Both the position numbers and the translations under genes were made by a program. From the NCBI GenBank assembly GCA_947494695.1, contig CANLWB010000009.1:186001-250000 (forward strand): DNA of 64,000 nucleotides, written 5' to 3'. This stretch comes from an uncultured Flavobacteriaceae bacterium. Lineage in GTDB: Bacteria > Bacteroidota > Bacteroidia > Flavobacteriales > Flavobacteriaceae. Below are positions 35,374 to 46,694 of the stretch, piece after piece (position 1 is the stretch's first letter; the number at the start of each line of letters is the position of its first letter). Below the pieces are notes generated by a model that saw nothing but the letters and a program-made list of their open reading frames with translations, was not told the DNA's origin and did no database searches.

Positions 35374-36561
35374 ATGACCTCCTTTAAAACCAACACTCTA
35401 ACTCCTATAAAACTTTTGCTATTATCCCTAATTTTTTTTTCTTGTAGTAAGGATGATGGGGAAGATCAATCTATTTACATAAATGATGTATCTAATATAG
35501 TTTTAGATTTTTACAATATAAAAACCTCTGAAGTATACACCAACATCAATTATCAATTTTCAGGACCAAACACAATAGACATTCTCAAAAAAATCTTATA
35601 TAAGCTTCCAACTGATGATAGTTACACAGAAGCCAATGAAGGTCTTATAACCAATTTAAAACCTGGTAAAAAATATTTAATCAAAGCAGTAATCGAAATA
35701 GGTGGCAAACAGAAAGCATCAGAGGAATTGAGTTTTATCACCTTAGGCTTTGAATCTAATTTATTAATTGGAAGAGTATTAGACTACGAGAATAGAATAT
35801 ACTCTATTTCCGATCAATCAGGATCTTTTAACTATAAAAAAGCTCCCGAATTAAGAGGCTACTTAAAGGTTGGTCAAGATAGTTTGGAACTAGAAAAAAT
35901 TGAACCGACTAGTTATGGATCATTCAGAATAACGCTACCCCAAGACACCCAATATTTTTTCGAAAAAGATTCAGAACATGTTATTAGAAAAGAATTTAGC
36001 ATTGGTTTGTTTAGTGGTGATTATTATATAGAAATAACCGAATCTGTTTTAGAAGATAATTCTAAGTTTTTAATTAAACATGATCACCATTTTACGCTTT
36101 ACAACAAAGTACCATTTATTGACAAAATTCTACTCTATAGCCCCTTTTTACAAGAATATACCTGTGATGGTATTTCCAAAATTAGATTCAGTATTCACGG
36201 AGGCTTTGGAAAACAAAAAGCATCCATCTGGAGCGATAGCCAAGAGAATAAATATGAAGAAATCTCTATCTCCATTAAAAGGAATGAATCTACAAGCAAT
36301 GAACAACTAAGCATTCTTGACTATAACGCTTTAGCCCCCAGATCTGAAAATGAAAATGGTTGGGTTTGTGACTTAGAACAGTATCGTGCTTATGAAAATA
36401 TTTCCGATCCAGTAGTGGGTATGGAACATTTAATTAATTCAATTCAATTCTCATTAAACAGAGATACTTATAGAAGAGGACACTATCAAATTCAATTTAG
36501 TGGAGTTGATAATACTGGCAAAGTATGGCACTCTAATCCCTTTGACTTTTTTCTTGAATAA
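35374..36561 (+). CDS. Hypothetical lipoprotein
   Basis: The 395-residue protein has a lipoprotein signal (LLLLSLIFFSCSKDDGED) followed by beta-rich domains, the first like a fibronectin-III fold (GLITNLKPGKKYLIKAVIEIGGKQKASEELSFIT). The C-terminal half (YRRGHYQIQFSGVDNTGKVW) may be another beta sandwich. The Asp-rich segment after the lipidation Cys suggests surface export of a Bacteroidota lipoprotein. No family was recognised. It precedes the SusC gene by 538 bases and is probably a separate unit. Confidence 0.72.
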   Translation: MTSFKTNTLTPIKLLLLSLIFFSCSKDDGEDQSIYINDVSNIVLDFYNIKTSEVYTNINYQFSGPNTIDILKKILYKLPTDDSYTEANEGLITNLKPGKKYLIKAVIEIGGKQKASEELSFITLGFESNLLIGRVLDYENRIYSISDQSGSFNYKKAPELRGYLKVGQDSLELEKIEPTSYGSFRITLPQDTQYFFEKDSEHVIRKEFSIGLFSGDYYIEITESVLEDNSKFLIKHDHHFTLYNKVPFIDKILLYSPFLQEYTCDGISKIRFSIHGGFGKQKASIWSDSQENKYEEISISIKRNESTSNEQLSILDYNALAPRSENENGWVCDLEQYRAYENISDPVVGMEHLINSIQFSLNRDTYRRGHYQIQFSGVDNTGKVWHSNPFDFFLE

Positions 36562-37099
36562 AAACAATTTATGGTCATGTTTTACCAACTTACATATATA
36601 CCACCCCAATCCTAAAAACTCCTTGGTAAATCGATACTTGTAAAATTAAGCACCAAACGAAATAACTAATCTTATACACACATTACGGTCAAACATACTT
36701 GTAACAAACTCGAAGTAAACCATTTGGTATTAAACAATTCTACTGTCACACCTCTAAACTGTACTTTAAGGGCTGTTTAAAAATTGTTAGTAGAAACGCA
36801 AACCCCGAAAACTAACAATATCAGAACACGATTGGTTTATTAATTCTTTTATTAAAAATTAAATCAACACATCTATTCTTTTTATTGAGTAATTTAATGT
36901 TAGAAATGTTATAATAGATCACCTATCCAGTTTCAAAGTTTTTAGCGCAAATGTAGGAGATGTTTTAATACAATTTTTCAAATATCGCTAACATTAACGA
37001 GCAGAATTATTTACCCCCTTTCATAGACTGCTATTTTACCCTTAAAGACATTTTCTTCTTTTGATATTTGACAAATTAAACTAAATAACTAAGACTTTT
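36562..37099 (+). promoter_or_regulatory. Upstream region of the SusC gene
   Basis: The 538-base gap holds no gene. A gatatttg at 37063-37070 is one base from the TAnnTTTG -7 box and lies 29 bases before the SusC ATG. HTCS binding sites are expected here but I cannot identify them. Confidence 0.35.
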
Positions 37100-40000
37100 A
37101 TGGAAAAAACCAAATTAAAACAATTAAAATATGGTAAAGCTTTACTCTGTTTTATGTTACTTTTTACAAGTATGTCCGCAATAGCGCAAAATACAATTAA
37201 TGGTATGGTTTCAGATAAAAACGGACCCTTGCCAGGAGTTAATATCATGGTAAAAGGAACGAGCAATGGAACACAAACTGATTTTGATGGAAAATATAGT
37301 TTAAATAACATATCTAGTACCGATATATTGGTATTTAGTTTTATAGGATTTGTAACTCAGGAGATCACAATGGGCAATCAAACAACTATGAATGTTATTC
37401 TACAGGAAGACACACAATCCTTAGATGAAGTTGTAGTTGTTGGATATGGTACACAAAGGAAGAGTGACCTAACCGGTGCAGTATCGGTAGTGAAAGGAGA
37501 TGCTGTTAACATTGCTCCAACACCAAACCTTACCCAAAACTTATCAGGTAAGTTAACCGGTGTTATTACCAGGCAAGTTTCTGGGAACCCTGCGGGCGAT
37601 AACGATAATGAATTTTTAATTCGTGGTCAAAGTACTTTTGGCAACAACAGTGCGCTTATACTTGTAGATGGGATTGAAAGAAGTATTGATAGAATTGACC
37701 CCAATGCCATTGAAAGTATTACGATATTAAAAGATGCTGCCTCTGCTGCCATTTACGGAGCCCGAGCTGCAAATGGTGTTGTGTTAGTAACCACAAAACG
37801 TGGAGCTACTGGAGCTCCAAGTATTTCATTTAATAGCACTTTTGGATTTCAATCTGCCGCCAATGTTCCTGAAGTTTTAAATGCAGGACAATTCGCCGAA
37901 TTTTATAATGAAGCCAGAGCTAATATTGGAGACACCCCTGCTTTTACTGATGAGCAAGTAAGACAGTACCAGGACGGCACATTACCAAGCACAAATTGGT
38001 GGGACGAAGTTATTCGCAAATCGGCTCCAATTCAACAATACGGTCTTACAGTTAGTGGTGGAGGCCAAAAAGTGCGATATTTCACTAGTTTAGGTATGTT
38101 AGACCAAAAAGGGCTTTATGAAACGTCTTCGTTTAAAAGGTATAACGTACGAGCTAATATTGACGTTGATATAACAAACAGGCTTACCTTCGCAATCGAT
38201 TTAGCAGGAAGAAGAGAAGAAATTAGCGATTCTAGTAATGAACCGTTTGGTTCTTTATTAAATGCACAACCTACATCTCCTGCCTATGTTCCCGATAGTG
38301 TTGAACCAGGAGGCTTAAATTATAATGGTGTTAATATTAGCCCTATTGGAGAGGCGCTTCGTTCAGGTTATAATAGAACGAACTGGGCCGTATTTCAAGG
38401 AAACTTAAAATTAGATTATGATATTCCTATTGACGGCTTATCTACTACCTTTAAATATAGTTATGACCACTCTTTTAGAACCGATAAAGATTTCGAAAGA
38501 CCTTATACATTTTATGTTTTCGATCCTGTCAATGATATATATAATGCCTTTCCAAGCCTTACTAACATTACTTTAGAAGAGCGATACGAGCAACCCATTA
38601 GGCAAACCACTCAGTTTTTTCTAAAGTATAATAAAGACTTTGGAAAACATAAAATTGGTGGATTATTTGTGTTTGAGCAGGTAGATTTTAGTAGAAATAA
38701 TATAAAAGCTAGAAGAGAAGGATTCATTTCTCCGGCATTAGATCAATTACTTGCTGGTGGATCCATAGAATCATCTGATGGTGGTGGATTTGAAGAAGCC
38801 AGACAAGGGTATATAGGAAGGTTTACCTATAGCTATGCAGACAGGTATTTATTTCAAGCCAATGTTAGGCATGATGGATCCAATATTTTCCCTAAAAATG
38901 GTAGATGGGGTACATTTCCCGCATTTTCGGCCGCTTGGAAAATATCTGAAGAAAACTTCTTAAAAAATGTAAACTTTATTCAATCCTTGAAAGTTAGAGC
39001 ATCCTGGGGTAAATTTGGTAATGACAGAGTTAGTGCTTTCCAATATTTATCTGCATACGAGTTTAGACTTGGTTCTGTAATTGGAGGGGCTTTTAATCCA
39101 GGAATTAGAGATACGGGTGTTCCAAATCCAAATATTACCTGGGAAACGGCAACCGACAAAAACCTGGGGGTAGATTTTAGTTTATTCAGTGGTCGTTTAT
39201 CTGGGGAATTCAATGTATTCAATAAACGCACAGAAGATATTCTACTCCCCTTAACAGGAAAAATCCCGGAAACGTTTGGAGGTGCTTTACCAGACACGAA
39301 TCAGGCTATTACTGAGAACAAAGGTTTTGAAGTTGTCTTAACCTATAAAGATCAAATTGGTAAAGACTTTAACTTTACAATCTCTCCAAATATTACCAGA
39401 GCGCAAAATGAGGTTATATTTCGCGCAGAAGCCGATGACGTACCAGATCGAATAAAAAGAACGGGGAGACCTTTCAATCAAATATTTGGTTTTACAGATG
39501 CAGGACTTTTTAAAACACAGGCAGAAATAGATAATTGGGCCGATCAAGATGGCCAGGGCAATGCATCTATAAACACAGGAGACATAAAGTATGTTGATTT
39601 AAATAATGATGGTATTATTGATGGAGAAGACATAAGTCATATAGGTAAAAGTGTGATACCAGAAATTATATTTGGTTTAAACCTTTCTGCAAACTATAAA
39701 AACCTTGATTTTAGCGCAAGTTTCCAGGGTGCTACAGAATTTAACTCGTATGCTTTCTTAGGTGCTTTCGGACTTGGTAGTAACGCCATCAAAGAACGGG
39801 TCGTGAATGCCTTTAGAGAAGGTAACGAGAATGCCCCCTACCCTAGAACGTATTTTAATGACCCTCCTAATAACACAAGAACATCTACCTTTTGGATGAT
39901 CGATGGATCTTATGTAAAATTAAGAAACGTTGAAATAGGATACACGTTACCCAAAACAGTACTTGAAAAACTTGGACTTTCCACTTGTAGGTTTTTTGTT

Positions 40001-40132
40001 TCTGGAAACAACCTGTTAACCATCTCAAAATATGATTTCTTCGACCCAGAAAGACCTTCTCAAGGCGATGCTAACATACTTTACTATCCGCAGTTAAGTC
40101 GTGTGAACTTTGGTTTTAATGTTAACTTTTAA
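37100..40132 (+). CDS. SusC/RagA-type TonB-linked outer-membrane transporter
   Basis: The 1010 residues are typical of SusC: a signal peptide, a carboxypeptidase-D-regulatory-like domain (INGMVSDKNGPLPGVNIMVKGTSNGTQTDFDGKYSL), the junction SLDEVVVVGYGTQRKSDLTGAVS, a plug (ILVDGIERSIDRIDPNAIESITILKDAASAAIYGARAANGVVLV) and a 22-strand barrel ending RVNFGFNVNF. It imports oligosaccharides by TonB-driven transport, with the SusD lid encoded 14 bases downstream. The substrate is probably uronic-acid-containing, judging from the GH88 gene. Confidence 0.96.
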   Translation: MEKTKLKQLKYGKALLCFMLLFTSMSAIAQNTINGMVSDKNGPLPGVNIMVKGTSNGTQTDFDGKYSLNNISSTDILVFSFIGFVTQEITMGNQTTMNVILQEDTQSLDEVVVVGYGTQRKSDLTGAVSVVKGDAVNIAPTPNLTQNLSGKLTGVITRQVSGNPAGDNDNEFLIRGQSTFGNNSALILVDGIERSIDRIDPNAIESITILKDAASAAIYGARAANGVVLVTTKRGATGAPSISFNSTFGFQSAANVPEVLNAGQFAEFYNEARANIGDTPAFTDEQVRQYQDGTLPSTNWWDEVIRKSAPIQQYGLTVSGGGQKVRYFTSLGMLDQKGLYETSSFKRYNVRANIDVDITNRLTFAIDLAGRREEISDSSNEPFGSLLNAQPTSPAYVPDSVEPGGLNYNGVNISPIGEALRSGYNRTNWAVFQGNLKLDYDIPIDGLSTTFKYSYDHSFRTDKDFERPYTFYVFDPVNDIYNAFPSLTNITLEERYEQPIRQTTQFFLKYNKDFGKHKIGGLFVFEQVDFSRNNIKARREGFISPALDQLLAGGSIESSDGGGFEEARQGYIGRFTYSYADRYLFQANVRHDGSNIFPKNGRWGTFPAFSAAWKISEENFLKNVNFIQSLKVRASWGKFGNDRVSAFQYLSAYEFRLGSVIGGAFNPGIRDTGVPNPNITWETATDKNLGVDFSLFSGRLSGEFNVFNKRTEDILLPLTGKIPETFGGALPDTNQAITENKGFEVVLTYKDQIGKDFNFTISPNITRAQNEVIFRAEADDVPDRIKRTGRPFNQIFGFTDAGLFKTQAEIDNWADQDGQGNASINTGDIKYVDLNNDGIIDGEDISHIGKSVIPEIIFGLNLSANYKNLDFSASFQGATEFNSYAFLGAFGLGSNAIKERVVNAFREGNENAPYPRTYFNDPPNNTRTSTFWMIDGSYVKLRNVEIGYTLPKTVLEKLGLSTCRFFVSGNNLLTISKYDFFDPERPSQGDANILYYPQLSRVNFGFNVNF

Positions 40133-40146
40133 AAAATTTAAGAATA

Positions 40147-41817
40147 ATGAAAAGGATAAAAATATTTTTAGCTTTAATCGCGGTTTTTGTAGTTGTAATG
40201 TCCTGCGATGAAGACTTCTTAGAAAGAGATGCTCTGGATAAAATTAATGATTCCGCTGTTTATGGTGATGAAGGGTATGTAAAAGCCGTGTTATTCAGAC
40301 TTTATAACTATATGCCTATAGGTTACCCAGGACGTGGACAAGTTGGAAAAAAAGATGGCGAAGAACAACAGCCAGGTGTAAGATCTAATGGTTTTACGTC
40401 CATTTTAGATAACAACACCGATATTGCCATGACCAAAAGTGGTTGGATAGAGTCTTGGAGACATATTAGATCAGGAAACATTACACCAACCAATAACCCT
40501 TTAGATAACTGGGGAGATCTTTATGAGGGGATTTATCTTGCGAATCTCATGCTATCAAATCTTCAAGATGCCGAGCTGGATGAAGACTTCAAATCCAGAA
40601 TAATTGCAGAAGTAAGATTTGTAAAAGCGTTTCAATACTTCGATCTGGCCAGACGCTATGGTGATGTTCCCATAATTAAAGAAATACAGTCGTTAGACGG
40701 TGACTTATTAGTATCAAGAGACCCAGTAAGTGAAGTGTATGCCTATGTTGATGAAGAATTCACGGCGGCAGCAGCAGATTTGCCTTCAAAAGCAGATTTA
40801 CCTGATTCAGAAGTTGGTAGAGCAACTAAAGAAGCCGCCTGGGCTTTTAATGGTAGAGCGCAGCTATTTGCGAAAAACTATACGCGTTCAGCAGAGCTAT
40901 CTAAACTGGTAATGGACTCTGGAAATCACACATTAGCACCAGACTATGAAGCATTATTTCAAACCTATGGTGGTGATCCGGAAGCTATTTTCGAAGTACT
41001 TTTTGATGGCATAACTAAAGGTCATGGTATGGATCGAATCATGCTACCATTTAGCTATAGATCAGACTGGGGTTCTCAATGTAACCCTACTCAGGAATTT
41101 GTGGATAGCTACGAAATGACTAATGGACTACCAATTACCGATCCTACTTCTGGATATGACCCTTTAAGACCATATGAAGGAAGGGACTCCAGATTTCATG
41201 CCACCGTTTTATATCAGGGATCTGAATTTATGGGAAGACCGTTGGATGTTATATTCCCTGATGGTCTTGACGCACCACTAAGAACAGGACTCCATTCAAT
41301 TACAGGATATTACATTAGAAAATTCATGGATCAAAGTGCTCCTTTTGGAGTTGGATTTGGTGAAAGTAAACAAAGTTGGATTGAAATGAGATTAGCCGAA
41401 GTGCTACTTAATTTTGCCGAAGCTCAAAACGAAGCCACTGGCCCAGATGCCTCTGTGTATGCGGCCATTAATATGGTACGTTCCAGAGCTGGGCAACCCG
41501 ATTTACCTGCAGGTCTTACTCAACCTCAAATGTTTGATAGAATTGTACATGAACGCAAAATAGAATTAGCTCTAGAAGGACATCGTTTTTGGGATTTAAA
41601 ACGTTGGAAAATGGGTGTTGATGTATTAAATGGAAACAATTTTACAGGAATGAAAGTTTTAAGCGTCGATCCAACAACAGGAGAAATGGAATTAGAACGT
41701 TTTCCTATTGATTTTAGACCAACAACCGTATATTTTGAACGATTTGATCTTTTCCCTATTCCTCAAAGTGAAATTGAGAAGAATCCAAATCTACTACCTC
41801 AGAATCCGGGATATTAA
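40147..41817 (+). CDS. SusD/RagB-type nutrient-binding lipoprotein
   Basis: The 556-residue protein has a lipoprotein signal (LIAVFVVVMSCDED) and SusD hallmarks: AEVRFVKAFQYFDLARRYGDVPI in the N-terminal TPR-like helices and IVHERKIELALEGHRFWDLKRWKMG with the C-terminal FPIPQSEIEKNPNL. It forms the surface lid of the SusC transporter and binds glycan. It is tightly coupled to the SusC gene. Confidence 0.96.
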   Translation: MKRIKIFLALIAVFVVVMSCDEDFLERDALDKINDSAVYGDEGYVKAVLFRLYNYMPIGYPGRGQVGKKDGEEQQPGVRSNGFTSILDNNTDIAMTKSGWIESWRHIRSGNITPTNNPLDNWGDLYEGIYLANLMLSNLQDAELDEDFKSRIIAEVRFVKAFQYFDLARRYGDVPIIKEIQSLDGDLLVSRDPVSEVYAYVDEEFTAAAADLPSKADLPDSEVGRATKEAAWAFNGRAQLFAKNYTRSAELSKLVMDSGNHTLAPDYEALFQTYGGDPEAIFEVLFDGITKGHGMDRIMLPFSYRSDWGSQCNPTQEFVDSYEMTNGLPITDPTSGYDPLRPYEGRDSRFHATVLYQGSEFMGRPLDVIFPDGLDAPLRTGLHSITGYYIRKFMDQSAPFGVGFGESKQSWIEMRLAEVLLNFAEAQNEATGPDASVYAAINMVRSRAGQPDLPAGLTQPQMFDRIVHERKIELALEGHRFWDLKRWKMGVDVLNGNNFTGMKVLSVDPTTGEMELERFPIDFRPTTVYFERFDLFPIPQSEIEKNPNLLPQNPGY

Positions 41818-42074
41818 GTTTTTGATGTGAATTGAGACTCAATAATAACAATTTTAAAAATCATTAAGGACGTTTATTGTTTGAGTTTATTTTTAGTTTT
41901 TATTCCCTGTTCTATTTTGGAACAGGGAATTTTAACATTGAACTCATTTAAACCATTTATAAACTGGTTTTTCCTTAAAATTGCATGACCGTTATTTTTA
42001 GTTGGAAATATCATTTTTTGATGATATCTTATTAAGGTTGTTTTTTACAGGCTATAAGTTTAAAATAAGTAGGT

Positions 42075-45000
42075 ATGAAGGGACATAAACACCCATTTTC
42101 GCAAACAAAAAATAGCGGCTTGAATATAAAATCTCTTTGCCTGTTATTGATATTCTTGTGCGCTTTCTCACAAATTGTTTTTTGTCAGGAAGACAACATG
42201 TTTTACAACAACCTTAACTTCAAACACATCTCCACCAAAGAAGGGCTTTCCCAAAGATCTGTTATAACCATACTACAAGACAAACAAGGTTTTTTATGGT
42301 TTGGTACGAGATATGGTCTTAATAAATACGATGGAAGCACTTTTAAGAATTACAATTATAATTCGGAAGACCAAAATAGTTTAACCCATAATTGGATTAC
42401 ATGCTTAACTCAAGATGATCAAGGTCAAATCTTAATAGGCACCAGAAGAGGATTAAATGTATTAAATACCAAAAATGATAATTTTGTTCGAGTAAAAATA
42501 GATCCCGACAGAGAAAAATACTACACTAAAAGTATACGGGATTTGGTGTCTATAGACTCATCCCATGTTTTAATAGCTACAGAAAACGGTTTAGACAAAT
42601 TCAATACCAGAACCGGAAAAATCTCAAAAACAACCGATGCCATTTCCAAAAAATTAAGCTCAAACAACATAACGTCATTAATCGAAGATAAAAACGATGC
42701 GCTTTGGATTTGTACAGCTAAAAAAATAGATTTTTTTGATAAAGATTCCAAAGCTTTAAAATCTTTTGATTATCCAGAACATGGTGCACCGGATATGGTG
42801 AAAAATTATACAACAAAACTATTTGAAGATAAAGATGGCAACATTTGGCTAGGTTATTTTGGTGGTTTAGCTTTTTTTAACAGAGTAACCAAAACTTTTG
42901 AAGATTATAAACTGAACTCAAAAAAAGCAATCAACAGCCCCGTTAGGAACATTTGCCAGGATCGGGAAGGCGTTTTTTGGGTTGGAAGCTATTCGGGGTT
43001 ACACAGGATTAACATTGACAATAAATCAATTGACACCTTCAAACATAATGTAAACGATTCCAAAACCTTAAGTCAAAATTCTATTTACAGCATTATAGAA
43101 GATGCCAAAGGAGACTTATGGATAGGAACTTGGGCTGGCGGTATTAACTATTTAGATAGAAACTCAAACAATTTCTTAACCTTCACGGTTGGCCCCAACC
43201 GCAAACACCTTAATTATAAAGTAGTTAGTTCTATTGTAGAAAATGAGACAGGAGACTTATGGATTGGTACAGAAGGAGGGGGGTTAAATTTTTATGACTC
43301 TAAAAATCGCCAATTTACGTATTACACGCACGATCCCAAGAATATAAACAGCCTAAATACGAATAACGTAAAAGACATTATAAAGAGTCGGGATGGCAAC
43401 TTGTGGGTTGGAACTCATGAAGGAGGTTTGCATTTTATTGACTCGAATAATCGCCCCATGACATTTAAGCATTTCGTTAATATTCAAGGCAATATTAATA
43501 GCTTAAACGATAACAAGGTTACCGCTCTAGAAGAAGACAGCAACAGTAATATTTGGATTGGAACAAACGAAGGCGGTGTGAATTTTTATGACACCCACTT
43601 AAAAAAATTCTCCACAATTGATGATCCTAATAACATTCTTGGAAAATCCATCTTTACAATTTTAAAATCCTCGAATGAAAAAACCCTATTTGTTGGTGGT
43701 CAATATGGGCTCGCCAGTATTGATATTAGTTCAAAAAAACTTCAAAAAATAGACTTTCGAGATAAACCTCAGGGAAATTTTTCTGTTAATGAAGTCATAA
43801 GTATTTATGCCACATCAGACAGTAATTTATGGATTGGTACAGAAGGAGATGGTCTGTATAACTATAACCTGAAAACAAAAGAAAGTAAAAGTTACGGATT
43901 AAACGAAGGCCTACCTAATGAAATTATTTATGGTATTTTGCCAGATGATAAGAATAACATCTGGGTGAGCTCAAATAAAGGTATTAGCCGATTAAACCTG
44001 GATTCAAAACAAATTAAGAATTTCGATGAAACCGATGGACTTCAAGGAAATGAATTTAATTACGGAGCCTGCCTAAAAACCAGAAAAGGCAAATTAATTT
44101 TTGGAGGCACATCCGGTTTAACAATCTTCGATCCAAATAATATCATTGAAGTTGATTCTTATATCCCTCCCATTCAAATTACAGGTTTTAAAGTAAGAAA
44201 TAAGCCTTTTATTAAAAAAGTTGATTCTATTGAAGAACTCCAGCTTGTTCATAATCAAAATGATTTTAGTTTTGATTTTGTTGCTCTGGGGTATGCCCAC
44301 CCAAACAAAAATCAATATGCCTACAAATTAGAAGGTTTTGATAGCGATTGGAATTACATTGGTAATAAAAGAACCGCCACTTACACGAATATAAATCCGG
44401 GTAAATATACTTTTTTGGTTAAAACAGCTAGTGCAGATGGCAGTTGGAGCAAAGATGTAAAAAAAGTTCATCTCTTTATAAAATCACCTTTCTGGAAAAA
44501 TTGGTGGGCCTATTTAGGGTATGTTTTAATTTTTATCATTCTTACGTTAACCATTAGGAAATATAGCTTATTACGTGTTAAGGATCGCAGGCAATTAAAG
44601 CAAGAACGCCTGGATAGAGAAAAAATAGAAGAAATGAATAGACTAAAACTGCAACTATTCACTAATATTTCTCACGACTTCCGTACCCCGTTAACCCTTA
44701 TTTTAGGGCCATTAAAACGGCTTATCGATAAAAATGAGGGCAATGGTAGTATTCAAAAGCAACTTGCAGGTATGTATAGAAATGCCACAATACTCTTGCA
44801 ACTTATTAATCAGTTACTTGATTTTAGAAAAAGTGAAGCAGGTAAATTAAAGCTATCTGCCAGTAAAAGAAATATTGTTCCTTTTCTTGAAAACATTAAG
44901 CTTTCCTTTGAAGAACTGGCACTTGAAAGAAATATAGATTACCTATTTAAGTCAGATAAGAACCAATACGATATTTGGTTCGATAAAATTGAAATGAAAA

Positions 45001-46256
45001 AGGTTATCTTAAATATTCTATCCAATGCCTTTAAATTCACTCCTAAAGAAGGTCAAATATCCTTATCGATCTCTAACGTCAAGTCAAATACGTCAGATTC
45101 TAACAAGCTAAAAATCGTTATTCAGGATAATGGAAAAGGTATCAGAGAACAGGATATTCCATATATTTTCGACAGATATTTTCAGCTCGGTCAGCATCAC
45201 GAGTTAAGATCGGGTACTGGAGTTGGTTTAGCTCTTGCTAAAGACATCGTATTACTTCACAATGGAGAAATTTTTGTAAAAAGTGAAGAAGGGCGAGGCA
45301 CTCAGTTTACGATATTGCTTCCCAAGGGTCACAGTCACTTATCTGAAAATCAAATGGTTCCTCATGAAAACAATCTGGAATCCGAAATGAGTCACTTCCC
45401 TCAATATGACACATCTTCTGTTGTCAATATAGGTTGGACTAATGTAGATGAAACTTCAGAGGTATTTATAAATGATACCTTATCTTCAATTTTAATTGTC
45501 GAAGATAATATCGAAGTACGAAGCTTTATTAAGGATATTTTTGAAGGTATGTACAATGTATTTGAGGCAAAAAATGGCTATGAGGCTATTTCCATTGCCC
45601 AATCCAAGTCTATAGACCTCATTATTAGTGACATTATGATGCCTGAAATGGATGGCTTAAAGTTTTGTAGCGAAATAAAAACAGATATAACAACAAGTCA
45701 TATCCCGGTTGTCCTTTTAACAGCAAGAACATCTACCAAAACCAAACAACAAGGATATAACAAGGGAGCAGATGCCTATATTACAAAACCTTTTGATGCA
45801 GACTTGCTTAAAATGCAAGTTCAAAACCTCATAAATTCAAGAAAAAAGCTCATTGAAAAATTCAAAAAAAATATAATTCTGGAACCATCAGAACTCAAAC
45901 TGGAATCTCCCGATGAAATTCTACTTAATAAACTATTAAAAGTTGTAGAAGACAATTTATCCGAATCCACATTTATGGCTTCTACGTTAATAGAAAAAAT
46001 GCATATGAGTCAATCTGTCTTATATAGAAAACTAAAAGTTCTAACAGGACAATCTATTTCAGAATTTATTAGAACCATTAGAATCAAAAGAGCAAGCCAA
46101 TTACTACTACAAACAAACCTAAGTATTGCAGAAATCGCCTATGAAGTAGGCTTTAATGACCTTAAATACTTTAGAAGGTGTTTTAAAAAGGCCTTTGAGC
46201 AAACACCATCACAATACAGGAAATCCCAATTACAAGACATAGATTCCCAAAAGTAA
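42075..46256 (+). CDS. Hybrid two-component system sensor-regulator (HTCS)
   Basis: The 1393 residues carry, in order: a signal/anchor; two Reg_prop propellers (repeats such as FLWFGTRYGLNKYDG, LWIGTWAGGINYLD, LWIGTEGGGLNFYD, LWIGTEGDGLYNYN); a Y_Y_Y domain; a helix at about 808-832; HisKA with ISHDFRTPLTLILGPLKRL (His near 866); HATPase with NAFKFTPKEG and GTGVGLALAKD; a receiver (ILIVEDNIEVR; Asp near 1186 in SDIMMPEMDG); and an AraC domain (LSIAEIAYEVGFNDLKYFRRCFKKAFEQTPSQYRK). HTCS proteins sense a periplasmic oligosaccharide and activate their own locus. Confidence 0.96.
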   Translation: MKGHKHPFSQTKNSGLNIKSLCLLLIFLCAFSQIVFCQEDNMFYNNLNFKHISTKEGLSQRSVITILQDKQGFLWFGTRYGLNKYDGSTFKNYNYNSEDQNSLTHNWITCLTQDDQGQILIGTRRGLNVLNTKNDNFVRVKIDPDREKYYTKSIRDLVSIDSSHVLIATENGLDKFNTRTGKISKTTDAISKKLSSNNITSLIEDKNDALWICTAKKIDFFDKDSKALKSFDYPEHGAPDMVKNYTTKLFEDKDGNIWLGYFGGLAFFNRVTKTFEDYKLNSKKAINSPVRNICQDREGVFWVGSYSGLHRINIDNKSIDTFKHNVNDSKTLSQNSIYSIIEDAKGDLWIGTWAGGINYLDRNSNNFLTFTVGPNRKHLNYKVVSSIVENETGDLWIGTEGGGLNFYDSKNRQFTYYTHDPKNINSLNTNNVKDIIKSRDGNLWVGTHEGGLHFIDSNNRPMTFKHFVNIQGNINSLNDNKVTALEEDSNSNIWIGTNEGGVNFYDTHLKKFSTIDDPNNILGKSIFTILKSSNEKTLFVGGQYGLASIDISSKKLQKIDFRDKPQGNFSVNEVISIYATSDSNLWIGTEGDGLYNYNLKTKESKSYGLNEGLPNEIIYGILPDDKNNIWVSSNKGISRLNLDSKQIKNFDETDGLQGNEFNYGACLKTRKGKLIFGGTSGLTIFDPNNIIEVDSYIPPIQITGFKVRNKPFIKKVDSIEELQLVHNQNDFSFDFVALGYAHPNKNQYAYKLEGFDSDWNYIGNKRTATYTNINPGKYTFLVKTASADGSWSKDVKKVHLFIKSPFWKNWWAYLGYVLIFIILTLTIRKYSLLRVKDRRQLKQERLDREKIEEMNRLKLQLFTNISHDFRTPLTLILGPLKRLIDKNEGNGSIQKQLAGMYRNATILLQLINQLLDFRKSEAGKLKLSASKRNIVPFLENIKLSFEELALERNIDYLFKSDKNQYDIWFDKIEMKKVILNILSNAFKFTPKEGQISLSISNVKSNTSDSNKLKIVIQDNGKGIREQDIPYIFDRYFQLGQHHELRSGTGVGLALAKDIVLLHNGEIFVKSEEGRGTQFTILLPKGHSHLSENQMVPHENNLESEMSHFPQYDTSSVVNIGWTNVDETSEVFINDTLSSILIVEDNIEVRSFIKDIFEGMYNVFEAKNGYEAISIAQSKSIDLIISDIMMPEMDGLKFCSEIKTDITTSHIPVVLLTARTSTKTKQQGYNKGADAYITKPFDADLLKMQVQNLINSRKKLIEKFKKNIILEPSELKLESPDEILLNKLLKVVEDNLSESTFMASTLIEKMHMSQSVLYRKLKVLTGQSISEFIRTIRIKRASQLLLQTNLSIAEIAYEVGFNDLKYFRRCFKKAFEQTPSQYRKSQLQDIDSQK

Positions 46257-46694
46257 ACAAACCTTTATAGGGTTAAAATCCATCGTTTTAATTGACAGAC
46301 CGAATGATGCCAGCTTCGCGAAGTAGTCTCATCAAATTCATAGGTTAACAGGCCATGTATTTGTGACTCATACATGTATAGAAACCAAAATATTCACACT
46401 AAAATTATAGGGTTTTTAACATGACCCAGATCATAAAATGTTAGGATTTCAAACGCCCTTTCTACTCAGAAAGACATATTTACACCATAACAACTTAGAT
46501 AAAACCCGATTAAATATGCATGTCTTAAACAGTTCTTCCAAATAAATTAGGTATAGATTAATTTCCCCCCCTTATTTCAATCAAAAATACCCCACAAACA
46601 AATAGCATCTCAGGACATTTGTTTTTCTATACACAAGATAATTAACCTTTTACATTTAGTTAACACGAATCCTAGATAAACCTAAAATTATAAA
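46257..46694. other. Gap between HTCS and GH88 genes
   Basis: The 438 bases contain no gene. A short palindromic bit cttcgcgaag is at about 46309-46318 and a T-rich stretch precedes the GH88 start. A promoter controlled by the HTCS may lie here but no -7 box is clear. Confidence 0.4.
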